A stretch of DNA of 64,000 nucleotides. Origin: Salinarimonas sp. (GTDB lineage Bacteria > Pseudomonadota > Alphaproteobacteria > Rhizobiales > Beijerinckiaceae). Shown here piece by piece: positions 6,694 through 15,517 of the stretch (its first letter is position 1; each line of letters begins with the position of its first letter). A model generated the notes under the pieces. That model was not told the origin of the DNA, did no database searches, and saw only the letters and a program-made list of their open reading frames with translations. A program made the translations under genes and the position numbers. Where the stretch lies: positions 5,185,501 to 5,249,500 of the forward strand of contig NZ_CP157794.1 of assembly GCF_040111675.1 (NCBI RefSeq). The letters are read 5' to 3'.

Positions 6694-8001
6694 TCACAAA
6701 ATGAACCGGCTCAGATCCGCGTTCTTCGCCAGGTCCGCCACCCGGGAGCGGACGTACTCCCCGTCCACCGTCACCGTGTCGCCGGCCTTCTCCGGCGCGG
6801 CGAAGGAGATCTCGTCGAGGGTGCGCTCGATCACGGTCTGGAGCCGCCGGGCGCCGATGTTCTCGACGTTGGAGTTCACCTCCACCGCGATCCGCGCCAG
6901 CGCGTCGATGCCGTCGTCGGTGAAGGCGAGGGTGACGCCCTCGGTCTCCATCAGCGCCACCGACTGCTTGATCAGGCTCGCCTCCGTCTCGGTGAGGATG
7001 CGGCGGAAGTCGTCGACGTCGAGCGGGGAGAGCTCGACGCGGATCGGCAGGCGCCCCTGCAGCTCCGGCAGGAGGTCGGAGGGCTTCGAGACGTGGAAGG
7101 CGCCGGACGCGATGAACAGGATGTGGTCGGTCTTCACCGGCCCGTGCTTGGTCGCGACGGTGGTGCCCTCGATGAGCGGCAGCAGGTCGCGCTGCACGCC
7201 CTCGCGGGAGACGTCGGCGCCCTGGCGGCCCTCGCGGGCGCAGACCTTGTCGATCTCGTCGAGGAAGACGATCCCGGCGTTCTCCACCTCGCGGATGGCG
7301 TCCTGGGTCAGCGCCTCCTGGTCGAGCAGCTTGTCGCTCTCCTCGGCGATCAAGGGCTCATAGGCGTCCCCCACGGTGATGCGGCGGGGCTTGGTGCGCC
7401 CGCCGAAGGCCTTGCCGAACATGTCTCCGAGCGAGATCGCGCCGACCGACGCGCCGGGCATGCCGGGGAGCTCGAACATCGGCATGCCCGACGCGCCCGC
7501 CTGCATCTCGAGCTCGATCTCCTTGTCGTCGAGCAGGCCCTCGCGCAGCTTCTTGCGGAACGAATCCCGCGTCGCCTGGCTGGCGGACGGCCCGACGAGG
7601 GCGTCGAGCACGCGCTCCTCGGCGGCCATCTCGGCCTTGGCCTTCACCGAGCGCCGGCGCTCCTCCTTGACGAGGCCGATGGCGATCTCGACGAGGTCGC
7701 GCACGATCTGCTCGACGTCGCGGCCGACATAGCCCACCTCGGTGAACTTCGTCGCCTCGACCTTGAGGAAGGGCGCCCGGGCCAGCTTGGCGAGGCGCCG
7801 CGCGATCTCGGTCTTGCCGCAGCCGGTGGGGCCGATCATCAGGATGTTCTTGGGCATCACCTCGTCCTTGATCGGACCGGTGAGCTGCTGGCGACGCCAG
7901 CGGTTGCGCAGCGCGATGGCGACCGCGCGCTTGGCGTCCGTCTGCCCGACGATGTAACGATCGAGCTCGGAGACGATCTCGCGGGGGGAGAAGGTGGTCA
8001 T
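6694..8001 (-). CDS. hslU: ATP-dependent protease ATPase subunit HslU
   Basis: A 435-residue AAA+ unfoldase that feeds substrates to the HslV peptidase in the cytoplasm. It shows the Walker A GPTGCGKT (57-64), the pore motif GYVGRD (90-95), the inserted I domain (about 110-235) and Walker B with FLDEID (246-251). It ends in LSRFIL; the conserved C-terminal tail is what docks into HslV. Normally hslV and hslU are adjacent in one operon. Here a kinase gene on the opposite strand sits between them, so hslU must have its own promoter in or near the 44-bp gap to that gene. Confidence 0.97.
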   Translation of the reverse strand: MTTFSPREIVSELDRYIVGQTDAKRAVAIALRNRWRRQQLTGPIKDEVMPKNILMIGPTGCGKTEIARRLAKLARAPFLKVEATKFTEVGYVGRDVEQIVRDLVEIAIGLVKEERRRSVKAKAEMAAEERVLDALVGPSASQATRDSFRKKLREGLLDDKEIELEMQAGASGMPMFELPGMPGASVGAISLGDMFGKAFGGRTKPRRITVGDAYEPLIAEESDKLLDQEALTQDAIREVENAGIVFLDEIDKVCAREGRQGADVSREGVQRDLLPLIEGTTVATKHGPVKTDHILFIASGAFHVSKPSDLLPELQGRLPIRVELSPLDVDDFRRILTETEASLIKQSVALMETEGVTLAFTDDGIDALARIAVEVNSNVENIGARRLQTVIERTLDEISFAAPEKAGDTVTVDGEYVRSRVADLAKNADLSRFIL

Positions 8002-8045
8002 GCCGGATCCTGTGATGATCGGTGCGCTGTGAAGAGGGGAACGCG

Positions 8046-8642
8046 ATGGCGCCCAAACTGTGGCTGATCGCCGGGGCGAACGGCGTCGGCAAGACGACCT
8101 ACGCCTTCCGCCATATCCGCGCCGTGTCGGGTTCCGACGAATTCGTGAATCTCGACGAGCTCGCCCGCGGCATCTCCCCGCTGAACGTCGAGAAGGGCCG
8201 AATTCGGGCGTCGCGGACGGCGGTCGGCCTGATCGAGGACCTGATCGCCGCCCGGCGCTCGTTCTCGGTCGAGACGACGCTCGCCGGCCGTACGCATCTG
8301 CGCACGATCGACGCCGCGCATGCGGCCGGGATGGAGGTCGCGATCCTGTATTTCGCGGTGGCGCGGGTGGAGACCTGCCTCGGCCGCATCGCCCGGCGCG
8401 TCGCGGAAGGCGGGCACGACGTGCCCGAGGCCGAGGCGCGCCGCCGCTGGGCGCGCTCGCTCGCGAATTTCGGCAGCTATGCCGGCAAAGCCGATCTGTG
8501 GCGCGTCTTCGCCGCCGACGCCAGGCCGACCATCGTCGCCGAGGGCCGAGGCGGCTGCATCGCCCTGCGCGGCGAGACCGCCGGCCTGCCGCCGCCGCTC
8601 GCCGAGGCGCTCGACGCCATGCCGCCCTGCCCGGAGGCGTGA
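8046..8642 (+). CDS. Zeta toxin-like P-loop kinase
   Basis: 198 residues. The N-terminus has a Walker A motif, GANGVGKTTYA, followed by VNLDELARGISP, the phrase in which zeta-type kinases place their substrate-binding acidic residues, and by SVETTLAG and a later Arg-rich helix (RRRWARSL) typical of the lid. Zeta toxins phosphorylate UDP-sugars; many chromosomal homologues of this size without a partner are of unknown function and need not be toxic. No epsilon-like antitoxin gene is adjacent. The start at 8046 is chosen for the GAGGGGA at 8034-8040; the frame is open back to 8022. It is divergent from hslU (44 bp) and convergent with hslV (29 bp), so it splits the hslVU pair. Base composition is close to the host, which argues against very recent arrival. 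Confidence 0.82.
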   Translation: MAPKLWLIAGANGVGKTTYAFRHIRAVSGSDEFVNLDELARGISPLNVEKGRIRASRTAVGLIEDLIAARRSFSVETTLAGRTHLRTIDAAHAAGMEVAILYFAVARVETCLGRIARRVAEGGHDVPEAEARRRWARSLANFGSYAGKADLWRVFAADARPTIVAEGRGGCIALRGETAGLPPPLAEALDAMPPCPEA

Positions 8643-8671
8643 GGGCGCGATCGCGGCGTGCCCGGCCGGCA

Positions 8672-9235
8672 TCAGACGGCGCTCTCCAGGCTTTCGACGA
8701 CGAGGTTGCCGTTGGTGTAGACGCAGATGTCGGCCGCGATCTGCAGCGAGCGACGCACGATGGTCTCGGCGTCGAGATCGGTGTCGGCCAGCGCGCGGGC
8801 CGCGGCGAGCGCGTAGTTGCCGCCGGAACCGATGGCCATGACGCCCGACTCCGGCTCCAGCACGTCCCCCGCGCCGGAGAGGAGGAGCCCGACGTCCTTG
8901 TCGGCGACGAGCATCATGGCTTCCAGCCGGCGCAGGTAGCGGTCCGTGCGCCAGTCCTTGGTCAGCTCGACGCAGGCGCGCACCAGCTGCCCGGGATATT
9001 GCTCGAGCTTGGCCTCGAGCCGCTCGAACAGCGTGAACGCGTCAGCCGTGGCGCCGGCGAAGCCGCCGATCACCGAGCCCTTGGCCAGCGTACGCACCTT
9101 GCGCGCGTTGCCCTTCACGATGGTCTGGCCGAGGCTCACCTGCCCGTCGCCGCCGATGACGAGCGTGCCGCCTTTCCGGACCATCAGGATCGTGGTGGCG
9201 TGCATGCGTGGGGCGGCGGAATCGTCGTGCGACAC
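8672..9235 (-). CDS. hslV: ATP-dependent protease peptidase subunit HslV
   Basis: 187 residues with the GTG start at 9235. HslV is a threonine protease forming a double hexamer with HslU. The catalytic threonine is the first T of TTIL after a short propeptide (VSHDDSAAPRMHA), which is removed by self-processing; the downstream GGDGQVSLGQT and RKVRTL segments are family hallmarks. GTG at 9235 is preferred over TTG at 9301 and ATG at 9205 because ACGGAG lies eight bases upstream and alphaproteobacterial HslV proteins usually have about ten residues before the threonine. It is separated from hslU by the kinase gene. Confidence 0.93.
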   Translation of the reverse strand: MSHDDSAAPRMHATTILMVRKGGTLVIGGDGQVSLGQTIVKGNARKVRTLAKGSVIGGFAGATADAFTLFERLEAKLEQYPGQLVRACVELTKDWRTDRYLRRLEAMMLVADKDVGLLLSGAGDVLEPESGVMAIGSGGNYALAAARALADTDLDAETIVRRSLQIAADICVYTNGNLVVESLESAV

Positions 9236-9334
9236 GAGGCGGGCTCCGTTGGGATGGATCGGCGTCTCGGGTGACTTAAGCAGCGCGGCCGGAATTTCCA
9301 ACGGCCCGGCGGTCGACCGCGCGGCCGATCCGCC

Positions 9335-10327
9335 TCACAGCCGCCGCAGCGAGACGTCCTCGATGCGATGGCTCGCGCCCTTCTTCAGGATCAGGCTCGC
9401 CCGCTGGCGGGTGGGCAGGATGTTCTCGCGCAGGTTCGGCAGGTTGATGCGGTTCCACAGCCCGTCGGCGATCTCCATCGCCTTGGCCTCGTCGAGCTCG
9501 GCGTAGCGGCGAAAGAAGGAGCGCGGGTCGCGGAAGGCCGTGTGGCGCAGCCGCAGGAAGCGGTTGACGTACCAGCGGTGCAGATCCGCCTCGTCGGCGT
9601 CGAGATAGATCGAGAAGTCGAAGAAGTCGGACACGAACGGGATCGCCGTGCCGTCCTTGGGCAGGCGCGCCGGCTGGAGCACGTTCAGCCCCTCGACGAT
9701 GAGGATGTCCGGGCGCTCGACGACCACCTCCTCGCCGGGCACGACGTCGTAGACGAGGTGCGAGTAGAGCGGCGCGCGCACGGTGCTCTCGCCGGACTTG
9801 ATGGCGTTGAGGAAGCGCAGCAAGGCCGCCGTGTCGTAGCTCTCCGGAAAGCCCTTGCGCTCCATGAGCCCCAGCCGCGACAGCTCGGCGTTGGGCAGGA
9901 GGAAGCCGTCCGTGGTGACCAGCGTCACCTTGGGCGTGTTCGGCCAGCGGGCGAGGAGCGCCTCCAGCACGCGCGCCGTGGTCGACTTGCCCACCGCCAC
10001 CGAGCCCGCGACGCCGATGATGTAGGGCGACTTCACCTCGTTCTCGGCCAAGAGGAAGCGCTGCGTCGCCTTGAACAGCCCCTGGGTCGCCGCGACGTAG
10101 AGCGAGAGCAGCCGCGAGAGCGGCAGGTAGATGGCGATGACCTCGTCGAGGGAGATCGGGTCGTTGAGAGATTGCAGCCGGTCGACCTCCTCCGCCGTGA
10201 GGGTCAGCGGCGTGTCGGCGCGCAAGGATGCCCATTCGTCGCGGGTGAAGCGGCGATAGGGCGAGATGTCGCCGCGCTGGGCGGCCTCGGCGAGGGTCTC
10301 GCGGTGGGCGGGATCGACCGGGTTCAC
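9335..10327 (-). CDS. coaA: Type I pantothenate kinase
   Basis: A 330-residue enzyme that phosphorylates pantothenate, the first and controlling step of coenzyme A synthesis. The Walker A GVAGSVAVGKST (105-116), LVTTDGFL, and the segment ILIVEGLNVLQ are those of the CoaA (type I) family, which is inhibited by CoA. The start codon overlaps the hisE stop by 4 bp, so coaA is translated with the histidine genes; hisF-hisE-coaA is a common alphaproteobacterial order. Confidence 0.96.
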   Translation of the reverse strand: MNPVDPAHRETLAEAAQRGDISPYRRFTRDEWASLRADTPLTLTAEEVDRLQSLNDPISLDEVIAIYLPLSRLLSLYVAATQGLFKATQRFLLAENEVKSPYIIGVAGSVAVGKSTTARVLEALLARWPNTPKVTLVTTDGFLLPNAELSRLGLMERKGFPESYDTAALLRFLNAIKSGESTVRAPLYSHLVYDVVPGEEVVVERPDILIVEGLNVLQPARLPKDGTAIPFVSDFFDFSIYLDADEADLHRWYVNRFLRLRHTAFRDPRSFFRRYAELDEAKAMEIADGLWNRINLPNLRENILPTRQRASLILKKGASHRIEDVSLRRL

Positions 10328-10683
10328 GGGCGGCCTCCCTCGGCCGGATCGGGGGCGCGCACGCCGTCCTCCGTACGCGCGGCCTTCTCGGCGAGGCCGG
10401 AACGGCCGGTGCGCGCCTCGAGCTCGGCCATGACCTCGTCGAGCGCGACGCCGCGGGCCTGGAGCAGGCAGAGCAGGTGATAGAGCACGTCGGCGCTCTC
10501 GGAGACGAGCGCCGCGCGGTCGCCCGCCGTCGCGGCGATGACGGCCTCGACCGCCTCCTCGCCGAACTTCTTGGCGGCGCGCTGCGGATCGGCGACGAGC
10601 CGGGCGGTGTAGGACTCGTCCGGCGAGGCGGCCGCGCGCGCGGCGAGGATGCGGGCGAGATCGGGGAGGGTGAAGCCGGTCAT
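10324..10683 (-). CDS. hisE: Phosphoribosyl-ATP pyrophosphatase
   Basis: 119 residues. It hydrolyses phosphoribosyl-ATP to phosphoribosyl-AMP, step two of histidine synthesis. The all-alpha MazG-like fold is shown by KKFGEEAVEAVIAA and SADVLYHLLCLL, which carry the metal-binding acidic residues. It lies 22 bp after hisF and overlaps coaA by 4 bp. The C-terminal 20 residues are a low-complexity tail beyond the domain. Confidence 0.95.
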   Translation of the reverse strand: MTGFTLPDLARILAARAAASPDESYTARLVADPQRAAKKFGEEAVEAVIAATAGDRAALVSESADVLYHLLCLLQARGVALDEVMAELEARTGRSGLAEKAARTEDGVRAPDPAEGGRP

Positions 10684-10705
10684 CGGAAGCGCTCGCCGGG
10701 CGGGG

Positions 10706-11482
10706 TCAGGCGTCGAGCCGCACGGGGAGCCCCGCGTCGGCCATGGCGCGCTTGGCTTCGCCGATCGTGTGCTCGCCGAAATGGAAGATCGAGGCGGCCA
10801 GCACGGCGCTGGCGTGGCCGTCGCGCACGCCGGCGACGAGATGGTCGAGGGTGCCGACGCCGCCGGACGCGATGACCGGCACGGAGACCGCGTCGGCGAT
10901 CGTGCGCATCAGCGCGACGTCGTAGCCGGACTTGGTGCCGTCCTTGTCCATGGAGGTGACGAGGAGCTCGCCGGCGCCGAGCGCCACGACCTCCTTCGCG
11001 TAGGCGATCGCGTCGAGGCCGGTGGCCTTGCGCCCGCCATGGGTGAAGATCTCCCAGCGGGTCGGTTCGCCCTCGGCAGAGACGCGCTTGGCGTCGATGG
11101 CCACCACGATGCACTGCGCGCCGAACTTCTCCGAGGCGCGGCGGACGAAATCGCGGTCCGCGACGGCGGCGGTGTTGATCGAGACCTTGTCGGCCCCCGC
11201 CAGCAGGAGCGCGCGGATGTCGTCCACCGTGCGCACGCCGCCGCCCACGGTGAGCGGCATGAAGCAGGCCTCCGCCGTGCGGGTGACGACGTCGAGAAGG
11301 ATGCCGCGATCCTCGTGGCTCGCGGTGATGTCGAGGAAGCAGAGCTCGTCCGCGCCCGCCCGGTCGTAGGCCACGGCGCATTCGACGGGATCGCCCGCGT
11401 CGCGCAGGTCGACGAACTGCACGCCCTTGACGACGCGGCCGTCCTTGACGTCGAGGCAGGGGATCAGGCGGGTCTTGAGCAT
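10706..11482 (-). CDS. hisF: Imidazole glycerol phosphate synthase subunit HisF
   Basis: 258 residues, the cyclase subunit that works with HisH to form imidazole glycerol phosphate and AICAR. The (beta-alpha)8 barrel starts MLKTRLIPCLDVKDGRVVKG with the catalytic Asp11, and the second catalytic aspartate lies in SMDKDGTKSGYD. Two phosphate-binding loops (VGGGVRTV and ASGGVGTLD) are present. HisH, HisA and HisB are not in the window, so the histidine genes are only partly clustered here. Confidence 0.97.
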   Translation of the reverse strand: MLKTRLIPCLDVKDGRVVKGVQFVDLRDAGDPVECAVAYDRAGADELCFLDITASHEDRGILLDVVTRTAEACFMPLTVGGGVRTVDDIRALLLAGADKVSINTAAVADRDFVRRASEKFGAQCIVVAIDAKRVSAEGEPTRWEIFTHGGRKATGLDAIAYAKEVVALGAGELLVTSMDKDGTKSGYDVALMRTIADAVSVPVIASGGVGTLDHLVAGVRDGHASAVLAASIFHFGEHTIGEAKRAMADAGLPVRLDA

Positions 11483-11533
11483 GGGTCCGGGTCTCTCGCG
11501 CGGCCCGCCGGGGAGGGGCGGGCCGCGGAACTC

Positions 11534-11562
11534 TCATGCAAGAGGGGCGAGAGGCCCGTCAA
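11534..11562 (-). promoter_or_regulatory. Possible hisF-hisE-coaA promoter
   Basis: On the minus strand TTGACG (11562-11557), 17-bp spacer, GCATGA (11539-11534), about 50 bp before hisF. The -35 is good, the -10 is poor. Confidence 0.3.
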
Positions 11563-11574
11563 GCGTGGGCGGGA

Positions 11575-11895
11575 TCAGACGTTCGCCTCGATCCAGCGCT
11601 GGAGGTCGCCCTTGGGCGCGGCGCCGACCTTCTGGGAGGCGAGCTGGCCGCCCTTGAAGATCATCAGCGTCGGGATCGAGCGGATGCCGAGCTGGCCGGC
11701 GACGCCGGGGTTCTCGTCGACGTTGATCTTGGCGATCTTGACCTTGCCGGCCATGTCGCCGGCGATCTCCTCGAGGGCCGGGCCGATCATCCGGCAGGGG
11801 CCGCACCACTCGGCCCAGAAATCCACGACCACGGGCTCGCCGGACTGCAGCACGTCCGCCTCGAAGCTCTGGTCGGTCACCTTCATCGTCGCCAT
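11575..11895 (-). CDS. trxA: Thioredoxin
   Basis: A 106-residue cytoplasmic thioredoxin with the active site WCGPC at 30-34, preceded by PVVVDFWAE and followed by the cis-proline segment IRSIPTLMIFKGG. The start at 11895 is preceded by AAGGAA. The frame is open far upstream but the added residues are non-coding in character. addB-addA-trxA is a common alphaproteobacterial order; trxA has its own promoter in the 139-bp gap after addA. Confidence 0.97.
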   Translation of the reverse strand: MATMKVTDQSFEADVLQSGEPVVVDFWAEWCGPCRMIGPALEEIAGDMAGKVKIAKINVDENPGVAGQLGIRSIPTLMIFKGGQLASQKVGAAPKGDLQRWIEANV

Positions 11896-11958
11896 GGAAT
11901 AGGTTCCTTGCTTGTCGGGGCGGCCGCGCGCCGCCCGCTGTCTGCGCGTGTTGAGCGC

Positions 11959-11987
11959 AAGGTAGGCGTCGCCCGCGCGCCGATCAA
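11959..11987 (-). promoter_or_regulatory. trxA promoter
   Basis: On the minus strand TTGATC (11987-11982), 17-bp spacer, TACCTT (11964-11959); predicted leader of about 55 nt before the trxA ATG. Confidence 0.5.
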
Positions 11988-12034
11988 GCGCGCGGGATTG
12001 CGCATGCGGGCGGGCGGCGGGTCCCGGGCGGGCC

Positions 12035-15000
12035 TCAACCGCCCGCCTCCCGGCGGCGGCGCGCGGCGATGGCGAGGCCCTCCTCCAGCTCCGCCGGCGA
12101 GAGGGTCCGCACGGTGGGGCCCGCGGTCCAGACGAGGCGGGCCTCGATGCGCCGCTCCGGCCAGATCCGCGCGAGCAGCGCAGCATAGAGGGCGAGCTGC
12201 GCGCGCGTGGTCTCGGGGAGCGGCGCGTCGGGCGCGGGCGGGCGCGCGGCGGTCTTGAAGTCGGCGAAGAACACGGCCTCGTCCGTGATCGCGAGCCGGT
12301 CGATCTGGCCGGCGACGGCGATCTCGACGCCGTCCGGCAGGCGCACCCGGCCGGCCACCGGCGCCTCCGCCAGGGCCTCGGGGGCGAACAGGGGCGCGAG
12401 CCGGGGGTCGGCGATGACGGCGCAGGCGTCGGAGACGATCGCCCCGCGCGTGTTTTCGTCGAGGCCCCTGGCCCGGGCGTCGACGAAGGCGCGCGCCGCC
12501 TGCGCGCGCGCCGCCTCCGGCAGGGCGGGGAGGCGTTCGATCAGGGCGTGGATCAGCGTGCCGCGCAGGCGCGCGGCGGCGACGAAGGGCTTGTCCGCCG
12601 GGCGCGGCCGGCGATCGGCGGCGGAGAGCGCGTTCGACGGGCGCAGCGGCGGGGGCGCCTCGCGCTCCTGCGCGGCGGGGGCGAAGAGCCAGGCGGGGGG
12701 CTCCGCCGGCGCGGGCGCGGGGGCCTCGCTGGCGCCGGGCGCGCCGGAACCCGCCGGCACGTCGGCGTTCTCGCGCCAGACGAGGGCGCCCGCGACATAG
12801 GGCAGGTCGGCCTCGGCAGGGCCGGGCGCGTCCGCGAGCGCGACGCGGACCATGGTCGACCAGGCGGTCTCCGGCTCGTCGCGGTCGGCGCGGTTGAGGA
12901 AGGGCGCGACCACGAGATGGCTCTCGGCGCGGGTGAGGGCGACGTAGAGGAGGCGGTTCGCCTCCTCGGCGGCGCGGGCCTTGGCGGCCTCGCGGGCCGT
13001 GGCGAGGGGCGCGCAATCGAGCTCCTTCGACGGGGCCCAGACCGGCAGCGGCTCGTCGCGATCGTCGGCCAGCTCGAGCAGGGCCGAGAGCCGGCCCGCC
13101 TGCGCGCCCGCGTCGTCGAGCACGATCACGACCGGGGCCTCGAGCCCCTTGGCGCCGTGCACCGTCATCACGCGCACCTCGTCGGCGACGCTCTCGAGGT
13201 CGCGCTTGATTTCGCGCTCGATGCCCTCGAAGCCGGCGAGGAAGCGCGCCAGCGACGGCGCCTCCGGCGCTTCCGCCTCCCGGGCGAGGCCGAGGAAGGC
13301 GTCGATGGCGTCGCCGGCTTCCGACCCGAGGCGGGAGACGAGGGCGCGCCGCCCGCCCCGCGGGCCGAGCAGGGCGGCGTAGAAGCCGAACGGCCCGTGC
13401 GCGGCGGCGAGCCCGCGCCAGGCGTCGAGCGCCTCGCGCCCGCGCCGCGCGGCGGGGTCGCCCGCCTCGGCCGCCCGGGCGAGGGCGGCGGCGAGGCTCG
13501 TCTCCCCGCCGCGGCGCGCGGCGATGCGCACGAGATCGTCGTCGTCGAGGCCGACGAGGGGCGATTTCAGCGCGGTCGCGAGGGTGAGATCGTCGTCGGG
13601 CAGGAGCGCCGCGCGGCCGGCGGCGATCAGGTCCTCCACCGCGATGTGGCGGGTGAGCGAGAGCCGGTCGGCGCCGGCGACGGGGATGCCGCGGTCCTTC
13701 AGCGCCTTGATCACCGCGTGGAAGGCGGCGTTGCGCTTGCGCACCAGGACGAGCACGTCGCCCGGCCGGCGCACGCGCCCGCAATGATCGCCCGTCGTCG
13801 TCCAGGTCGAAACCGCCTTGGCGATGCGCCGCGCCGTGACGACGGCCGGCGCGTGCGCCTCCACCGCGTCGACCGGATGCGTCCAGGCGTCGGGCTCGGC
13901 CGCGGGGCTCGGCCGCTCGCAGGGCCAGAGCTCGACGAGGCCCGGCGCCTCGGGCCGCACGCTCTCGTGCACGGTGCCGACCGCATCGTCCGACGGGTCG
14001 AGGCCGCGATAATGCGCGGGCAGGGCGAAGACCGTGTCGACGGCACGCAGCACGGTGGGCGCCGAGCGGAAGGAGACGGTGAGCGGCACCTCCTCGAACG
14101 GGTAGCCGCCCGCCGCGGCGAGGCCCCTCCAGTGCCGGCGGCTCTCCTCGAACCGGCGCGGATCCGCCCCCTGAAACGAGTAGATCGACTGCTTCGGGTC
14201 CCCCACGGCGAAGATCGTGCGCGGCCTCTCACCGGCGGCGCCGGCGCCCGCGTGGAAGTCCTGCGTGATGTGGCGCAGGACCTCCCATTGCTCGGGATTG
14301 GTGTCCTGCGCCTCGTCGACGAGGACGTGGTCGATGCCGCGGTCGAGCTTGTAGAGCAGCCAGGCCGCCTCCCCGCGGCGCAGCAGCTCCAGCGTCTTGC
14401 GGATCAGGTCGTCGAAGTCGAGCGCGCCGAGCCGGCGCTTCTCCGCCTCGACCCGCTCGAAGATCGCGCCCGCCAGCGCGAACAGCGCGCTCGTGCGCGA
14501 GAGCGCGGCGGCGGCGCGGCGACGCTCGTCGAGGGCGACGAGCCGGTCGCGCTCGCCGATCAGGCGGGCCTTCACCGCCTCGCCCAGCGCCTTGGTGGCG
14601 AGGCTGCGGTCGGCCTTGGGGCCGCTCTTGCCGAAGAACAGCCCGCGATAGGCGGCGCGCCGGGCGGCGTCGTCGCGCGCCTCGGCCATCGCCTGCAGGC
14701 AGGCGGCCTGCTTGGCGTCGGTCGACGCGCCGCTCGCGAGGAAGGCCGAGGCGAGCTCCGCGCGCTCGCCCGCGGGCAGCGCGCCGGCGAGCATGGCGGC
14801 CTCGATCGCCGCCTCGTCCTCGCCCTCGGCGACGCCGAGCGCCGCGGCGAGCCGGCGGAGCGCATCGGCCCGGCTCTCGGGCGCGCCGAGCACGTCCTTG
14901 CAGGCGAGCGCCTCGCGCAGGACGCCGTCGAGCCGATCGCCGGCGACATGGGCGTTGACCGCGGCGAAGGCCTCCGCCGCCGCGCCGTCGCCGAGCGCCG

Positions 15001-15517
15001 CGGCGGCGAGAACGCCCTTCTTCGCGGCCTGCATCAGCTCGTTCGCCTGGTCGTCGTCGAGGACGACGAAGCTCGCCGGCACGTTGGCCTCGAACGGCGC
15101 GATGTGCAGGAGCCGCTCGCAGAAGGCGTGGATCGTCTCGATCTTGAGCCCGCCCGGCGTCTCCACCGCCCGCGCGAACAGCCGGCGGGCGGCGACGAGG
15201 CGGCGCGCGTCCGGGCGCCGGCCGTCGAGGGCCTCGAGCCGGGCGGACAGCCCGGAATCGTCGAGGCTCACCCATTGCGAGAGCGTGTCGAAGATGCGGA
15301 TCGACATGTTGGCCGCCGCGGCCTTGGTGAAGGTGAGGCACAGGATGCGCCCCGGCGGCGTGCCCTCCAGCATCAGCCGCATCACCCGGTCGGTGAGGAC
15401 CTTGGTCTTGCCCGAGCCGGCGTTCGCCGAGACCCAGGCCGAGAGGCCGGGATCGGCGGCGCGGCGCTGGTGGGCGATCACCTGCGGCGGGATTTTCATG
15501 ATGGCCCCGCCGCTCAC
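12035..15517 (-). CDS. addA: Double-strand break repair helicase AddA
   Basis: 1160 residues. AddA is the UvrD-like helicase plus nuclease subunit of AddAB, which resects double-strand breaks for RecA. Walker A AGSGKT is at 32-37; the UvrD motifs LCLTFTKAAAANM, HVLVDEAQDTNPEQW and AVGDPKQSIYSFQGADPRRF follow in order, and late helicase motifs VMTVHGAKGLEAPVV and LLYVALTRA are present. The C-terminus holds the RecB-type nuclease with FFADFKT. GTG at 15517 is chosen: it overlaps the addB stop as GTGA and has GGGAGGG six bases upstream; ATG at 15499 is the alternative. Confidence 0.95.
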   Translation of the reverse strand: MSGGAIMKIPPQVIAHQRRAADPGLSAWVSANAGSGKTKVLTDRVMRLMLEGTPPGRILCLTFTKAAAANMSIRIFDTLSQWVSLDDSGLSARLEALDGRRPDARRLVAARRLFARAVETPGGLKIETIHAFCERLLHIAPFEANVPASFVVLDDDQANELMQAAKKGVLAAAALGDGAAAEAFAAVNAHVAGDRLDGVLREALACKDVLGAPESRADALRRLAAALGVAEGEDEAAIEAAMLAGALPAGERAELASAFLASGASTDAKQAACLQAMAEARDDAARRAAYRGLFFGKSGPKADRSLATKALGEAVKARLIGERDRLVALDERRRAAAALSRTSALFALAGAIFERVEAEKRRLGALDFDDLIRKTLELLRRGEAAWLLYKLDRGIDHVLVDEAQDTNPEQWEVLRHITQDFHAGAGAAGERPRTIFAVGDPKQSIYSFQGADPRRFEESRRHWRGLAAAGGYPFEEVPLTVSFRSAPTVLRAVDTVFALPAHYRGLDPSDDAVGTVHESVRPEAPGLVELWPCERPSPAAEPDAWTHPVDAVEAHAPAVVTARRIAKAVSTWTTTGDHCGRVRRPGDVLVLVRKRNAAFHAVIKALKDRGIPVAGADRLSLTRHIAVEDLIAAGRAALLPDDDLTLATALKSPLVGLDDDDLVRIAARRGGETSLAAALARAAEAGDPAARRGREALDAWRGLAAAHGPFGFYAALLGPRGGRRALVSRLGSEAGDAIDAFLGLAREAEAPEAPSLARFLAGFEGIEREIKRDLESVADEVRVMTVHGAKGLEAPVVIVLDDAGAQAGRLSALLELADDRDEPLPVWAPSKELDCAPLATAREAAKARAAEEANRLLYVALTRAESHLVVAPFLNRADRDEPETAWSTMVRVALADAPGPAEADLPYVAGALVWRENADVPAGSGAPGASEAPAPAPAEPPAWLFAPAAQEREAPPPLRPSNALSAADRRPRPADKPFVAAARLRGTLIHALIERLPALPEAARAQAARAFVDARARGLDENTRGAIVSDACAVIADPRLAPLFAPEALAEAPVAGRVRLPDGVEIAVAGQIDRLAITDEAVFFADFKTAARPPAPDAPLPETTRAQLALYAALLARIWPERRIEARLVWTAGPTVRTLSPAELEEGLAIAARRRREAGG

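Noticed and set aside
6401..6697. 98-codon minus-strand frame between hslU and the DUF4747 gene
   Set aside because: It overlaps the DUF4747 gene N-terminus in another frame and contains that gene's promoter; no homology or ribosome site.
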